Source of the DNA: an uncultured Bacteroides sp.
GTDB lineage: Bacteria > Bacteroidota > Bacteroidia > Bacteroidales > Bacteroidaceae
Assembly: GCA_958477465.1 (NCBI GenBank)
Contig: CAUEFX010000002.1
Coordinates: 1 to 64,000 of the forward strand
Reading direction: 5' to 3'
Length of the DNA: 64,000 nt
Part shown: piece by piece, positions 1 to 8,400 of the stretch
How positions within the stretch are numbered: the stretch's first letter is position 1
How the letters are laid out: the number at the start of each line of letters is the position of its first letter
Program-made: the position numbers and the translations under genes
The notes under the pieces: model-generated
Databases searched by the model: none
What the model was told of the DNA's origin: nothing
What the model saw: the letters and a program-made list of their open reading frames with translations, nothing else

Positions 1-49
1 AAGCAAGAATATAAACATGTAAAGTAAATATTATAATGCGTCAGCCCTG

Positions 50-131
50 TTTCACGGTTATGAGACGTACATTTCACGATTGAGAGACGCTCGTTACACA
101 ATTGAGAGACGGGCGTCTCATGATAGTGAAA
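50..131. repeat. Three 22-bp-period direct repeats plus one inverted copy
   Basis: Similar 18-bp units (core TTTCACGATTGAGAGACG) start at 50, 72 and 94, an exact 22-bp spacing. A fourth unit at 114-131 lies in the opposite orientation (CGTCTCATGATAGTGAAA). The units differ from one another at several positions. No reading frame is evident. The array could form a hairpin between the first and last units, or be a cluster of protein-binding sites upstream of murF. Function unknown. Confidence 0.75.
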
Positions 132-142
132 CGGTATAAAAA

Positions 143-323
143 CCACGGCTCTTTCATTTAAACTCGGAACAAACTGATAACTACTGATTATGTTGATTTT
201 ACATCAACAGAGACAGATGGCATTTAGTCTATGTTGTGTCAATAGCGACGTTTGGCTGCTCCTAAATGCCTATCAGCCACAAACATTGAAATTTCAAAGC
301 ATTTTTTAATGAAAGAGCCGTGG
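143..323. repeat. Perfect 16-bp inverted repeats bounding a 149-bp segment
   Basis: CCACGGCTCTTTCATT at 143-158 is matched exactly in inverted orientation at 308-323. The 149-bp interior holds further dyads: TGTTGAT/ATCAACA (191-197/203-209), GGCATTTAG/CTAAATGCC (219-227/262-270), TGGCTG/CAGCCA (253-258/274-279) and the palindrome TTGAAATTTCAA (286-297). The layout fits an invertible segment, a MITE-like element or a long structured leader. No recombinase gene is present in the window, and I found no convincing TAnnTTTG box inside the segment in either orientation. Confidence 0.7.
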
Positions 324-374
324 ATAAGGCGAGACTTTTCTCTTTTTTTATTAGCCTTTTCCAGAGATTTTCCG

Positions 375-382
375 TAAGTTTG
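375..382 (+). promoter_or_regulatory. Probable -7 box for murF
   Basis: TAAGTTTG matches the Bacteroides -7 consensus TAnnTTTG and lies 24 nt before the murF ATG at 407. The TTTG -33 element is poorly matched (T-rich, around 351-360). Transcription would then start downstream of the GTG at 320, which argues against the longer reading frame. Confidence 0.5.
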
Positions 383-406
383 CCCGTGTCTTTCAATTAT
401 AAAAAC

Positions 407-1705
407 ATGGAAATTTCTACCCTTTATCAACTATTTCTCAACTGTGGTACAGTAACCACCGACAGTAGAAACTGCCCGAAAGGTTCTTTATTCATCGCCC
501 TCAAAGGCGACTCCTTCAATGGCAATGCATTTGCCGCACAAGCCTTAAATGACGGTTGTGCCTATGCAGTCATTGACGAACCCGCCTATAATTTAAAAGA
601 TGACGGACGCTATATTCTGGTGGATAATTGTCTGGACACCCTGCAACAGCTTGCCAACTATCACCGCCGCCAGTTGGGCACACGCATTATCGGAATTACC
701 GGAACGAACGGAAAGACAACCACCAAAGAGTTAATCTCCGCAGTATTGTCGCAATCCTATCATGTGCTCTATACATTGGGAAATCTGAATAACCACATCG
801 GAGTTCCCACCACACTGCTACGCTTAAAACCGGAACACGACCTGGCAGTCATCGAAATGGGCGCCAACCACCCGGGAGAGATCAGATTTCTATCTAACAT
901 TACGGAACCGGATTACGGCCTCATTACCAACGTAGGCAGAGCCCATCTGGAAGGATTCGGCTCGTTCGAAGGGGTTATAAAAACGAAAGGAGAGCTTTAC
1001 GACTTCTTGCGTAAAAAAGGAAATTCCACCATCTTCATTCATCACGACAATCCTTACCTCACGAATATAGCTTCCGGACTTAACAAGATTTTTTACGGAA
1101 GCGAAGAAAACCTCTATATCAACGGTCGCGTGACCGAGAACTCTCCGTATCTTACTTTCGAATGGAAAGCAGGGAAAGACGGTGAGAGATATGAAGTGCA
1201 GACGCAGCTTATCGGAGAATACAATCTCCCCAATGCATTAGCCGCCATTACCATCGGAACATTCTTTGGAGTAGAGGCAGATAAAATCAATGAAGCGCTT
1301 ACCGGTTACACCCCACAGAACAACCGTTCGCAATTGAAGAAGACAGCCGACAACACTTTGATTATCGACGCCTATAATGCCAATCCAACGAGCATGATGG
1401 CTGCCTTGGAGAACTTTAAGCGGATGAGAGTCAAACACAAAATGCTCATACTGGGAGACATGCGCGAATTGGGCGCGGAAAGTGCCGCAGAACATCAAAA
1501 GATTGTAGACTTCATCAATGAATGCGAATTTGAGAAAGTGATATTGGTTGGCAGCCAGTTCATGGCAGCCAGTCATTCTTACCAGACCTACGCTACTGCT
1601 CAGGAGCTTATACAAGCATTACAAAAAGACAAGCCCAAAGGCCACACGATCCTCATAAAAGGTTCCAACGGAATAAAACTAAGTTCAATAGTGGATTATC
1701 TGTAA
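407..1705 (+). CDS. murF: UDP-N-acetylmuramoyl-tripeptide--D-alanyl-D-alanine ligase
   Basis: Mur ligase of cytoplasmic peptidoglycan synthesis. It joins D-Ala-D-Ala to the UDP-MurNAc-tripeptide using ATP. The 432-residue product has the N-terminal UMP-binding domain (about 1-90), the ATP-binding P-loop GTNGKTTT at residues 99-106 and a C-terminal Mur ligase domain with the DAYNANPTSM segment. I chose the ATG at 407. The frame is open upstream to a GTG at 320, but those 29 residues are unlike the family, and the probable promoter box at 375-382 lies inside them. The gene stands alone, and a perfect hairpin overlaps its last codons. Confidence 0.95.
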   Translation: MEISTLYQLFLNCGTVTTDSRNCPKGSLFIALKGDSFNGNAFAAQALNDGCAYAVIDEPAYNLKDDGRYILVDNCLDTLQQLANYHRRQLGTRIIGITGTNGKTTTKELISAVLSQSYHVLYTLGNLNNHIGVPTTLLRLKPEHDLAVIEMGANHPGEIRFLSNITEPDYGLITNVGRAHLEGFGSFEGVIKTKGELYDFLRKKGNSTIFIHHDNPYLTNIASGLNKIFYGSEENLYINGRVTENSPYLTFEWKAGKDGERYEVQTQLIGEYNLPNALAAITIGTFFGVEADKINEALTGYTPQNNRSQLKKTADNTLIIDAYNANPTSMMAALENFKRMRVKHKMLILGDMRELGAESAAEHQKIVDFINECEFEKVILVGSQFMAASHSYQTYATAQELIQALQKDKPKGHTILIKGSNGIKLSSIVDYL

Positions 1706-1717
1706 TCCACTATTGAA
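1684..1717. terminator. Hairpin overlapping the murF stop, bidirectional
   Basis: TTCAATAGTGGATTA (1684-1698) pairs perfectly with 1703-1717 across a 4-nt loop (TCTG). The stem contains the last codons and the stop codon of murF. A short T-rich tail follows. It sits between two convergent genes (murF and the VanZ-like gene), so it probably ends transcription from both sides. Confidence 0.75.
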
Positions 1718-1727
1718 TCTTTACCGA

Positions 1728-2123
1728 TTACCGCTTCAGCATACAAGGACGAATTACGTAATAAGCCACCAGGCTTGCCAAAACCGCCCCTGTAGTATTC
1801 GCTGCAAAGTCCAGCCAATCTCCCCCACGATAAGTGGTACAATACTCCTGCAACAACTCCACACATCCGCTAAACACTACCGGGCAGAGAAATGCCCCCG
1901 TCCATGCATGCCACATCGGAGCCGGTGCCTTTTTATGAGCACGCAAAAACTCGAGCCATAACATACCGGACATCCCCAGATACATACAGAGATGAACGAT
2001 TTTATCTATGTTCGGTATTTTGTCCAGCTCCGTTGAAGGCGGTCTGAAAAACGACAGATAGATAACCGCCAAAATAATTAGTATAGAAACAGGATACTTC
2101 TTGATATAGTAAAGCATATTCAA
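1728..2123 (-). CDS. VanZ-like small membrane protein
   Basis: A 131-residue integral membrane protein with about four hydrophobic segments. The VanZ-like pattern is visible: an acidic-aromatic ELLQEY segment followed by GDWLDFAANTTGA, which fits the conserved D..AN..G motif. VanZ homologues are linked to low-level teicoplanin resistance in some Gram-positives, but most chromosomal members have no known role, and I would not infer resistance. The start could be Met1 (2123) or Met3 (2117). A TATATTTG box on this strand at 2150-2143 lies just upstream. Confidence 0.75.
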   Translation of the reverse strand: MNMLYYIKKYPVSILIILAVIYLSFFRPPSTELDKIPNIDKIVHLCMYLGMSGMLWLEFLRAHKKAPAPMWHAWTGAFLCPVVFSGCVELLQEYCTTYRGGDWLDFAANTTGAVLASLVAYYVIRPCMLKR

Positions 2124-2142
2124 ATAAATTACAGATGAGTGG

Positions 2143-2170
2143 CAAATATAGGGAACATTTTCTATATTTG
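2143..2170. promoter_or_regulatory. Divergent pair of TATATTTG -7 boxes
   Basis: CAAATATA at 2143-2150 reads TATATTTG on the minus strand, toward the VanZ-like gene. TATATTTG at 2163-2170 reads on the plus strand, toward the NSS transporter at 2219. Both match TAnnTTTG exactly. I saw no good TTTG -33 element for either. The two start regions are close enough to compete. Confidence 0.6.
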
Positions 2171-2218
2171 CACGTTTTAGATAAAAAACATATCGAATTG
2201 TAAGAAAAGAATGCTTTT

Positions 2219-3586
2219 ATGACAAAAATCGACAGAGCAAATTTTGGAAGTAAATTAGGGGTGATACTTGCCTCTGCAGGTTCAGCCGTAGGATTAGGCA
2301 ACATTTGGAGATTTCCATTTGAGACCGGTAACCATGGCGGCGCAGCCTTTATCATTATTTATCTGGGATGTATCCTTCTATTGGGTATGCCTATCATGAT
2401 ATCCGAATTCCTTATCGGCCGGCATTCACGTGCCAACACGGCGAGAGCATATCAGAAGCTGGCTCCGGGCACTCATTGGCGCTGGGTAGGGCGCATGGGC
2501 GTATTGGCGGGATTTCTTATTCTCAGCTATTATTCGGTAGTAGCCGGTTGGACACTTGAATACATTACCGAAGCGGCGACCAATCAGTTTGCGGGAAAAA
2601 CGCCCGACGAGTTTATCTCTTCCTTTCAGGCTTTTTCGAGCAGTCCTTGGCGACCGATAGTGTGGCTGATTCTGTTTCTGTCAGGGACTCATTTCATTAT
2701 CGTGAAAGGTGTTGAAAAAGGAATTGAAAAGTCATCCAAAATAATGATGCCCCTGCTGTTTATCATCATTCTTATTCTAGTAGTGTGTTCAGTTCTTTTA
2801 CCGGGAGCAAACAAAGGTATCGAGTTTCTGCTAAAACCGGACTTCAGCAAAGTAGACGGGAATGTATTTCTAAGCGCCATGGGACAGGCTTTCTTCTCCC
2901 TCAGTCTGGGCATGGGCTGCCTCTGCACGTATGCCTCTTATTTCAGCAAAGAGACCAATCTGACCAGAACAGCTTTCAGCGTAGGAATCATCGATACGCT
3001 GGTGGCAATACTGGCCGGCTTCATTATTTTCCCGGCGGCTTTTTCTGTCGGCATACAACCGGATGCCGGTCCGAGCCTCATCTTTATCACTCTGCCCAAT
3101 GTGTTTCAACAAGCATTTAGCGGCATCCCGATATTGGCATACATCTTCTCGGTGATGTTTTATGTATTGCTTGCCGTAGCAGCACTTACATCGACCATCT
3201 CCATGCACGAGGTAGTTACCGCTTATCTGCACGAAGAGTTCAACTTCACAAGAAAACGTGCAGCGCAACTGGTTACAGGCGGCTGTATTTTTCTCGGTAT
3301 ATTTTGTTCGCTCTCACTCGGAGTGACTAAAGACATCACCGTATTCGGGTTGGGTATGTTCGACTTATTCGACTTTGTCACTGCCAAAATCATGTTGCCT
3401 CTCGGCGGATTATGTATTTCCATATTCACAGGATGGTATCTTGACAAGAAAATCGTATGGAGCGAGATCACCAATAACGGTTCACTCAAAGTACCGATAT
3501 ATAAACTAATCATCTTTTTATTGAAATATGTTGCACCTATAGCAATTTCCTGTATCTTTATCAACGAACTGGGATTGCTTAAATAA
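2219..3586 (+). CDS. Sodium-dependent transporter, NSS (SNF/LeuT) family
   Basis: Inner-membrane Na+-coupled symporter of the neurotransmitter:sodium symporter family. Bacterial members usually carry amino acids, and the substrate cannot be read from the sequence. The 455-residue product has about 11-12 membrane segments. It opens with the family signature GSAVGLGNIWRFPF in TM1, where the unwound region binds Na+ and substrate, and has a serine-rich S-L-S-L-G-M-G motif in the TM6 region. The length is normal for bacterial NSS proteins. The helix-hairpin-helix gene starts 5 nt after the stop, so the two are probably co-transcribed. Confidence 0.9.
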   Translation: MTKIDRANFGSKLGVILASAGSAVGLGNIWRFPFETGNHGGAAFIIIYLGCILLLGMPIMISEFLIGRHSRANTARAYQKLAPGTHWRWVGRMGVLAGFLILSYYSVVAGWTLEYITEAATNQFAGKTPDEFISSFQAFSSSPWRPIVWLILFLSGTHFIIVKGVEKGIEKSSKIMMPLLFIIILILVVCSVLLPGANKGIEFLLKPDFSKVDGNVFLSAMGQAFFSLSLGMGCLCTYASYFSKETNLTRTAFSVGIIDTLVAILAGFIIFPAAFSVGIQPDAGPSLIFITLPNVFQQAFSGIPILAYIFSVMFYVLLAVAALTSTISMHEVVTAYLHEEFNFTRKRAAQLVTGGCIFLGIFCSLSLGVTKDITVFGLGMFDLFDFVTAKIMLPLGGLCISIFTGWYLDKKIVWSEITNNGSLKVPIYKLIIFLLKYVAPIAISCIFINELGLLK

Positions 3587-3590
3587 CAAC

Positions 3591-4499
3591 ATGTGGAAAG
3601 ATTTCTTTTATTTCTCCCGTACCGAACGGCAAGGCGTTTTAGTACTTACGATACTGATTACTCTGGTATGTGCCGGTTCATGGTTCATGCCGGCGAGGAA
3701 CGCTGAAATAAAAGACAATCCGGAATTCGAAAAAGAATACGAAGCATTCATTGCATCCATAAAAACACGGGAACACCCTCAAAAAGGCGACAGCACCAAT
3801 CGCTTTTCTCAAAAGCGTGAAACCGTATTGGCATCTTTCGACCCCAACACAGCCGATTCCTGTACATTTCTAACTCTCGGTCTCCCCTCATGGATGGCCG
3901 GCAATATACTCCGTTACCGGGGTCAGGGAGGAGTCTTCCGAAAGCCGGAAGATTTTCGCAAGATATACGGGCTGACAGAAAAACAGTACCGTACTCTTTT
4001 ACCTTATATTACTATATCCACAACAGAAACGTATAAAGCCAAAGATACAATCCGGCTGTTCACCCGCAGAGAGACACGGGATTCTCTGCAATATTACAAA
4101 TATCCGGCAGGGACCGTAATCGATTTAAACCAATCCGATACCACTGAACTCAAAAAGATTCCCGGCATAGGCAGTGCCATCGCCCGTATGATTGTAGGAT
4201 ACAAAAAGCAGTTGGGAGGTTTTTATGAAGTAGAGCAGTTGCAGGACCTCCACCTGTCTGTGGATAAACTATCCCCCTGGTTTGCCGTAAAGGAAGGTCA
4301 CACCCTCCGGATGAACCTCAACAAAACCGGCATAGAGCGCCTGAAATCCCACCCTTACATCAACTTCTATCAGGCCAAAGTCATCGTCGAACATCGCAGA
4401 AAGAGAGGGGAAATACAAAGTCTAAACCAACTGAAACTCTACGAAGAATTCTCCGAAAAAGATCTGGAACGGATATCGCCTTACGTCTGTTTTGAATAA
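3591..4499 (+). CDS. Membrane-anchored helix-hairpin-helix (ComEA-like) protein
   Basis: A 302-residue protein with one N-terminal membrane segment (about residues 17-34) and then a soluble part with repeated helix-hairpin-helix DNA-binding modules. The clearest module is DLNQSDTTELKKIPGIG (roughly 175-195). A degenerate one lies near residue 85 (FDPNTADSCTFLTLG) and another near 240 (MNLNKTGIERLKSHPYIN). ComEA-type HhH proteins bind double-stranded DNA without sequence specificity, often for uptake. Here the topology suggests a periplasmic or surface DNA-binding role, but no other competence gene is nearby. It lies directly behind the NSS transporter gene. Confidence 0.8.
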   Translation: MWKDFFYFSRTERQGVLVLTILITLVCAGSWFMPARNAEIKDNPEFEKEYEAFIASIKTREHPQKGDSTNRFSQKRETVLASFDPNTADSCTFLTLGLPSWMAGNILRYRGQGGVFRKPEDFRKIYGLTEKQYRTLLPYITISTTETYKAKDTIRLFTRRETRDSLQYYKYPAGTVIDLNQSDTTELKKIPGIGSAIARMIVGYKKQLGGFYEVEQLQDLHLSVDKLSPWFAVKEGHTLRMNLNKTGIERLKSHPYINFYQAKVIVEHRRKRGEIQSLNQLKLYEEFSEKDLERISPYVCFE

Positions 4500-4538
4500 A
4501 AAAAGATGCATTCTTATCACACCAGATAAGAATGCATC
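4498..4538 (-). terminator. Rho-independent terminator for the lolD-side transcript
   Basis: GATGCATTCTTATC (4505-4518) pairs perfectly with 4525-4538 around a 6-nt loop. On the minus strand the stem is followed by seven T residues (4504-4498), a classical terminator for genes coming from 8257 down to 4678. The T-tract overlaps the TAA stop of the convergent HhH gene. Confidence 0.85.
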
Positions 4539-4677
4539 ACACACAAACAAAACAAACACTCTACTTACAATCTTCACAGACTCCTGTAGAGAAGCGGTAT
4601 AAAGATACGGCTAATTACTCAATAGTAAACTATACATTAGCCATCTGGTATTTTTTTTTCGAGTTTTTCTTATTCTA

Positions 4678-5334
4678 TTAACAGTTATTAATCATTCCGT
4701 CAATTATATGGACAGTTCGATCGGTTATTCGGGCTAAATTCTCATCATGTGTCACAATGACAAATGTCTGCCCCAACCGGTCACGAAGTTTAAAAAACAA
4801 CTGATGCAACTCCTCTTTATTATGTGTATCCAAACTGCCGGAAGGTTCGTCCGCCAATATCACTGCCGGGTTATTGATAAGGGCGCGGGCAACAGCTACC
4901 CGTTGTTTTTCTCCGCCGGAAAGTTCATTCGGCTTGTGTGAAGCCCGCTCTGCAAGCCCCATGAAGCTCAATATCTCCAACGCATGAGCAGTAGCCTCCT
5001 TGGATGAAGTACCGGCAATCAAAGCCGGAATCATTACATTTTCCAGTGCAGTAAACTCCGGAAGCAGTTGATGAAACTGAAAGACAAAACCGATATGCCT
5101 GTTTCGAAAGGCAGAAAGTTCTTTTTCCTTCATCTTGCTGACTTTGGTTCCATCTATATAGACATCACCGTTATCCGGTTCGTCGAGCGTACCCATAATT
5201 TGCAACAAAGTGGTTTTACCGGCTCCGCTCGGACCGACAATACTGACAATCTCTCCTTTATTTATCTCCAAATCAATTCCTTTCAGGACTTGCAATGCCC
5301 CGAAATTCTTTGTGATTCCTTCCAATCTTATCAT
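4678..5334 (-). CDS. ABC transporter ATPase, LolD/MacB-type
   Basis: A 218-residue ABC ATPase of the LolD/MacB/FtsE class. These couple ATP hydrolysis to lipoprotein release, efflux or division machinery at the inner membrane. Motifs are complete: Walker A GPSGAGKT (34-41), Q-loop FQFHQLLPEF, signature LSGGEKQR (138-145), Walker B VILADEPS with catalytic Glu, and H-loop VTHD. The ATG at 5334 gives the normal family N-terminus (MIRLEGITKNFG). Longer upstream frames add unrelated residues. No permease gene is adjacent, so the partner (LolCE-like or MacB-like) must lie elsewhere. LolD is the best guess, not certain. It follows tcdA after a 50-nt gap filled by a strong hairpin. Confidence 0.85.
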   Translation of the reverse strand: MIRLEGITKNFGALQVLKGIDLEINKGEIVSIVGPSGAGKTTLLQIMGTLDEPDNGDVYIDGTKVSKMKEKELSAFRNRHIGFVFQFHQLLPEFTALENVMIPALIAGTSSKEATAHALEILSFMGLAERASHKPNELSGGEKQRVAVARALINNPAVILADEPSGSLDTHNKEELHQLFFKLRDRLGQTFVIVTHDENLARITDRTVHIIDGMINNC

Positions 5335-5351
5335 AATAATGCGCCAATATA

Positions 5352-5384
5352 ATAATGTGTCAATGTGCCACATTGATCCATTAT
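5352..5384. repeat. 33-nt hairpin between tcdA and the LolD-type gene
   Basis: Two arms (ATAATG-TG-TCAATGTG and CACATTGA-TC-CATTAT) pair around a single C, with one 2-nt internal mismatch. The hairpin starts immediately after the tcdA stop codon. Neither strand has a T-tract after it. It resembles the AATGTGCCA-rich sequence at 45104-45247. Possible roles are mRNA processing, 3'-end protection or partial attenuation within the operon. Confidence 0.7.
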
Positions 5385-6095
5385 TTACAATCGTTTTATA
5401 ACATATTCTGCTAAATAGCAGCCAAATACAGCCGGCATATAACTCACCGTACCACAAGTGGACTTTTTGTTCTTCTCGTCGTCCGTCAGCAATATTGCTT
5501 CCGGATCGGCCTGTTCCGTACTAAATACAACCGGTACTTTTCGCTTCACCCCCATCTTTTGCAGTCTCTTGCGCACCGCCTTGCTCAATCCGCAATGGTA
5601 TGTATCCCAAAGATCGGCAAAGCGGACCTGGGTTATATCGCTCTTCGCACCGGCACCCATGCTCGATACTATTTTAATACGTCTCTGCAAAGCATGATAG
5701 ATAAGATAGCATTTCGGGCTCAAAGTATCTATAGCATCGACAATAAAATCATATTCATCAGCATCCAGCAGTTCCGGGATATTCTCATCTTTCAGGAAAA
5801 CCGGTACCACCTTCAATCTCAAGTCCGGATTGATGTCCTTCAATCTTGCTTCCAACACCTCAGCCTTGAGCATCCCCAAGGTAGAGTGCATCGCAGGCAA
5901 CTGCCTGTTCAAATTGGTAATCTGCACCGTGTCTGCATCGACAATGGTCATCCTGCCAACACCGGCACGGCAAATCATTTCGGCAGCATAAGCGCCGACT
6001 CCACCCAAGCCGACCACAAGCACATGAGCGGCCTGCAAACGAGCCATTTTATCTTCACCCAATAAAAGCTCTGTTCTTTGTTTCCAACTTATCAT
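5385..6095 (-). CDS. tcdA: tRNA threonylcarbamoyladenosine dehydratase (TcdA/CsdL)
   Basis: ThiF/E1-like enzyme. It adenylates and cyclises the t6A37 threonylcarbamoyl group to ct6A in tRNAs reading ANN codons. The 236-residue product has the nucleotide-binding glycine motif GLGGVGAYAAE (29-39), the metal/ATP-site segment IVDADTVQITNLNRQ, and the family CGTVSYMPAVFG segment near the C-terminus. The length is close to E. coli TcdA without its C-terminal extension. It lies 29 nt behind the antiporter gene and ahead of the ABC ATPase, all on the minus strand. Confidence 0.88.
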   Translation of the reverse strand: MISWKQRTELLLGEDKMARLQAAHVLVVGLGGVGAYAAEMICRAGVGRMTIVDADTVQITNLNRQLPAMHSTLGMLKAEVLEARLKDINPDLRLKVVPVFLKDENIPELLDADEYDFIVDAIDTLSPKCYLIYHALQRRIKIVSSMGAGAKSDITQVRFADLWDTYHCGLSKAVRKRLQKMGVKRKVPVVFSTEQADPEAILLTDDEKNKKSTCGTVSYMPAVFGCYLAEYVIKRL

Positions 6096-6124
6096 TAATA
6101 CTTCTTTAATTCGTCAATTCTTCT

Positions 6125-8257
6125 TTAGTTCTTCTTCAGCCATTTATAGAACCATTTACCCACTTTCTCATAATGCTGCGACTCATTGCTTCCACGCGGA
6201 TTGGAAAAGGAGAGAGCCTCTTGAGGTTCGCCCAACTGATCCGGGTATAAAATAATGAGGCTGTTATTGGAGAAATATTTCCCGAGTTGCGTCGGCAGTT
6301 TTTCAAAAGCCGTATCATAAGAGATCGAGCCGCGCCGTGCACTGATGATAACCAGCAGATGATCGAAGTTCACCTGTCCTGTGAGTAATAACAGATCGCC
6401 CCAATCATCCAGTTGAGAGAAGTCGGTCATCGTCAGCCCATATTTACTCTTTACCAACTGCTGCAGATATCCCAGCGTCTGTCCGTTCGCAAAGAAATGC
6501 GCCCGACATCCTAAAATACTCGCCATCCGGCAGAAGTGCCCTACCCATTTCTGAAAGCCGGCTTCGTACTCCGCCTTGGGAGGAACAGCGATGATGATAC
6601 GTCGCAAAGTATTTACCGGCATGAGGAATTTCGCAATCATGACCTCCCTATGCAATCCTTTCAGCAGGCTGTCTGCCAGGTTACCGAAGAAAGAATCTAC
6701 AATATTGACTTTACGGTGCAATCCGATAATCACATCTGTCACCTCATACTCCTTGGCTGTGTGGATAATGCCGGAAGCGATATTCAAGTCGTACCGGCTA
6801 ACCTGCGTCAAAGAAACATCGGCCGATGCCGCTATCATGGCCGCACGCTCCAGATTCCTCTTTCCTCTCGCCTCCAGATGTTCGGAACTGCTGTTATCAT
6901 TGATTACATTCAATGCCATCAGGTTGTTTCTTTGTTTTGAGTCACGAATGACCAGAGAGAGATTTATCAGTTCCTCGATTGTATCCGGATTCGCCACCGG
7001 TATCAGAATCTTCTCCGGGATATTTTTCTTATCCTCCGCATCCAGTTGTGCTTCATCCATAGCCAGTTTACGCGCCGCTCTTTCCGTAGCAAACGAACTG
7101 ATGATGCAGGTGAACAGAATCAGTACAATCGTACCGTTCAGCACGTCCTCGTTCAGCAACCGTTCGCCACCGGGAAGAATAATATTGTACCCCACCAATA
7201 CGGCGGCTAAGGTTGCGGCCGCCTGTGCATTGCTAAGTCCGAACATCAGTTCGCGCTCAATCGCTTTCATCCTGTATATTTTCTGAGTCAGCCACGAAGC
7301 AATCCACTTGCTGATCAAGGCTACCGTAATCATCACCACAGCCACCTTCAAAGCATCTCCATGTCCGAAAAGAATTTTGATATCTATCAACATTCCCACC
7401 CCGATCAGGAAATAAGGGATAAACAAGGCATTCCCGACAAACTCGAGGTGATTCATCAACGGTGAGACATGCGGTATGAGACGGTTCAAGACCAAGCCGG
7501 CGAGAAACGCTCCCAAGATACCTTCCATTCCGACAAATTCCATCAGTCCCGCTCCAAGAAAGACCATGGCAAGAACAAATATAAACTGCATCACATTGTC
7601 GTCATACTTGCGGAAAAACCAACGGCCGATGCGCGGAAAGAAGAAAATAATCAGAAAGCCCAAGAATATGACTTTCACTACCAGCCATAGCCAGAACATC
7701 TCCGAAGACTCCCCCTTAAACAAGCCGCCGATAACAGCCAAGACCAACAGGGTCAGGGTGTCCGTTACCGCCGTACCTCCCACAGCAATGCTAACACTGC
7801 GATGACGTGATACCCCATAACGGATTACGATGGGATAAGCGACCAGCGTATGAGAAGCGTACATACTGGCCAGCAGAACCGATGTGATAAAGCCGTATTT
7901 CAGTACGGTCATATTGGTAATGAACCCCAATGCCATCGGGATGACAAAAGCCAGCAGTCCCAACACCGCGGCTTTTCCCCGGTTTTTCTTGAAGTCCCCC
8001 ATATTCATTTCCAGCCCGGCAAGAAACATGATATAGTAGAGTCCGACTTTACCGAACAGTTCAAAACTACTGTCACGTGCCAATATATTGAATCCATGTT
8101 CTCCAATCATCACCCCCGCCAGAATCATACCGATAATATGAGGAATGCGAAGGCGTCCCAATACCATCGGAGCAAACAAGATAATAAGAAGTACAAGGAG
8201 AAATATCCATGTAGGGTCCGTTATAGGTAGGTTAAAGTCAAGGTCAAGCCACTCCAT
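6125..8257 (-). CDS. Cation/proton antiporter (CPA2) with cytoplasmic USP-like domain
   Basis: About 710 residues. Residues roughly 15-395 form the Na+(K+)/H+ exchanger domain with about 12 membrane helices, containing GRLRIPHIIGMILAGVMIG and a later GLEMN segment typical of CPA2 proteins. The C-terminal 300 residues are soluble and resemble tandem universal-stress-protein folds (EKILIPVANPDTIEEL). CPA2 members exchange Na+ or K+ for H+ at the inner membrane, and the soluble domain may sense nucleotides. I chose the ATG at 8257 (MEWLDLDFNL). The frame is open to 8305, but the extra 16 residues look like leader sequence. It heads a minus-strand group with tcdA and the ABC ATPase. Confidence 0.87.
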   Translation of the reverse strand: MEWLDLDFNLPITDPTWIFLLVLLIILFAPMVLGRLRIPHIIGMILAGVMIGEHGFNILARDSSFELFGKVGLYYIMFLAGLEMNMGDFKKNRGKAAVLGLLAFVIPMALGFITNMTVLKYGFITSVLLASMYASHTLVAYPIVIRYGVSRHRSVSIAVGGTAVTDTLTLLVLAVIGGLFKGESSEMFWLWLVVKVIFLGFLIIFFFPRIGRWFFRKYDDNVMQFIFVLAMVFLGAGLMEFVGMEGILGAFLAGLVLNRLIPHVSPLMNHLEFVGNALFIPYFLIGVGMLIDIKILFGHGDALKVAVVMITVALISKWIASWLTQKIYRMKAIERELMFGLSNAQAAATLAAVLVGYNIILPGGERLLNEDVLNGTIVLILFTCIISSFATERAARKLAMDEAQLDAEDKKNIPEKILIPVANPDTIEELINLSLVIRDSKQRNNLMALNVINDNSSSEHLEARGKRNLERAAMIAASADVSLTQVSRYDLNIASGIIHTAKEYEVTDVIIGLHRKVNIVDSFFGNLADSLLKGLHREVMIAKFLMPVNTLRRIIIAVPPKAEYEAGFQKWVGHFCRMASILGCRAHFFANGQTLGYLQQLVKSKYGLTMTDFSQLDDWGDLLLLTGQVNFDHLLVIISARRGSISYDTAFEKLPTQLGKYFSNNSLIILYPDQLGEPQEALSFSNPRGSNESQHYEKVGKWFYKWLKKN

Positions 8258-8323
8258 ATATCCAAGTTTTACGTTTTCTCTGCAAAATAACAAAAAAGTT
8301 ATCAATTATATGCCAGAATGTTA

Positions 8324-8331
8324 TAATTTTG
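8324..8331 (+). promoter_or_regulatory. Probable -7 box for asd
   Basis: TAATTTTG matches TAnnTTTG and lies 69 nt upstream of the asd ATG, in the 143-nt divergent gap. The opposite strand has a 7-of-8 match (TTATTTTG, 8290-8283) that could serve the antiporter gene. Confidence 0.5.
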
Positions 8332-8400
8332 CAGCCAATTATTTACTATTCGGAAGAATAGAAAAGGAAAATCAATATTCAATTAAAACGAAAGAAAAAG

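Noticed and set aside
50..131. 22-bp-spaced repeats considered as a CRISPR array or replication iterons
   Set aside because: The gaps are only 4 nt, one unit is inverted, and no cas or replication gene is nearby.
320..406. GTG start at 320 for murF, adding 29 residues
   Set aside because: The added residues are not MurF-like, overlap the inverted repeat and contain the probable promoter box.
1728..2123. VanZ-like gene read as a glycopeptide-resistance determinant
   Set aside because: No vanA/B/H/X-type genes accompany it, and VanZ-like proteins are common with no resistance role.
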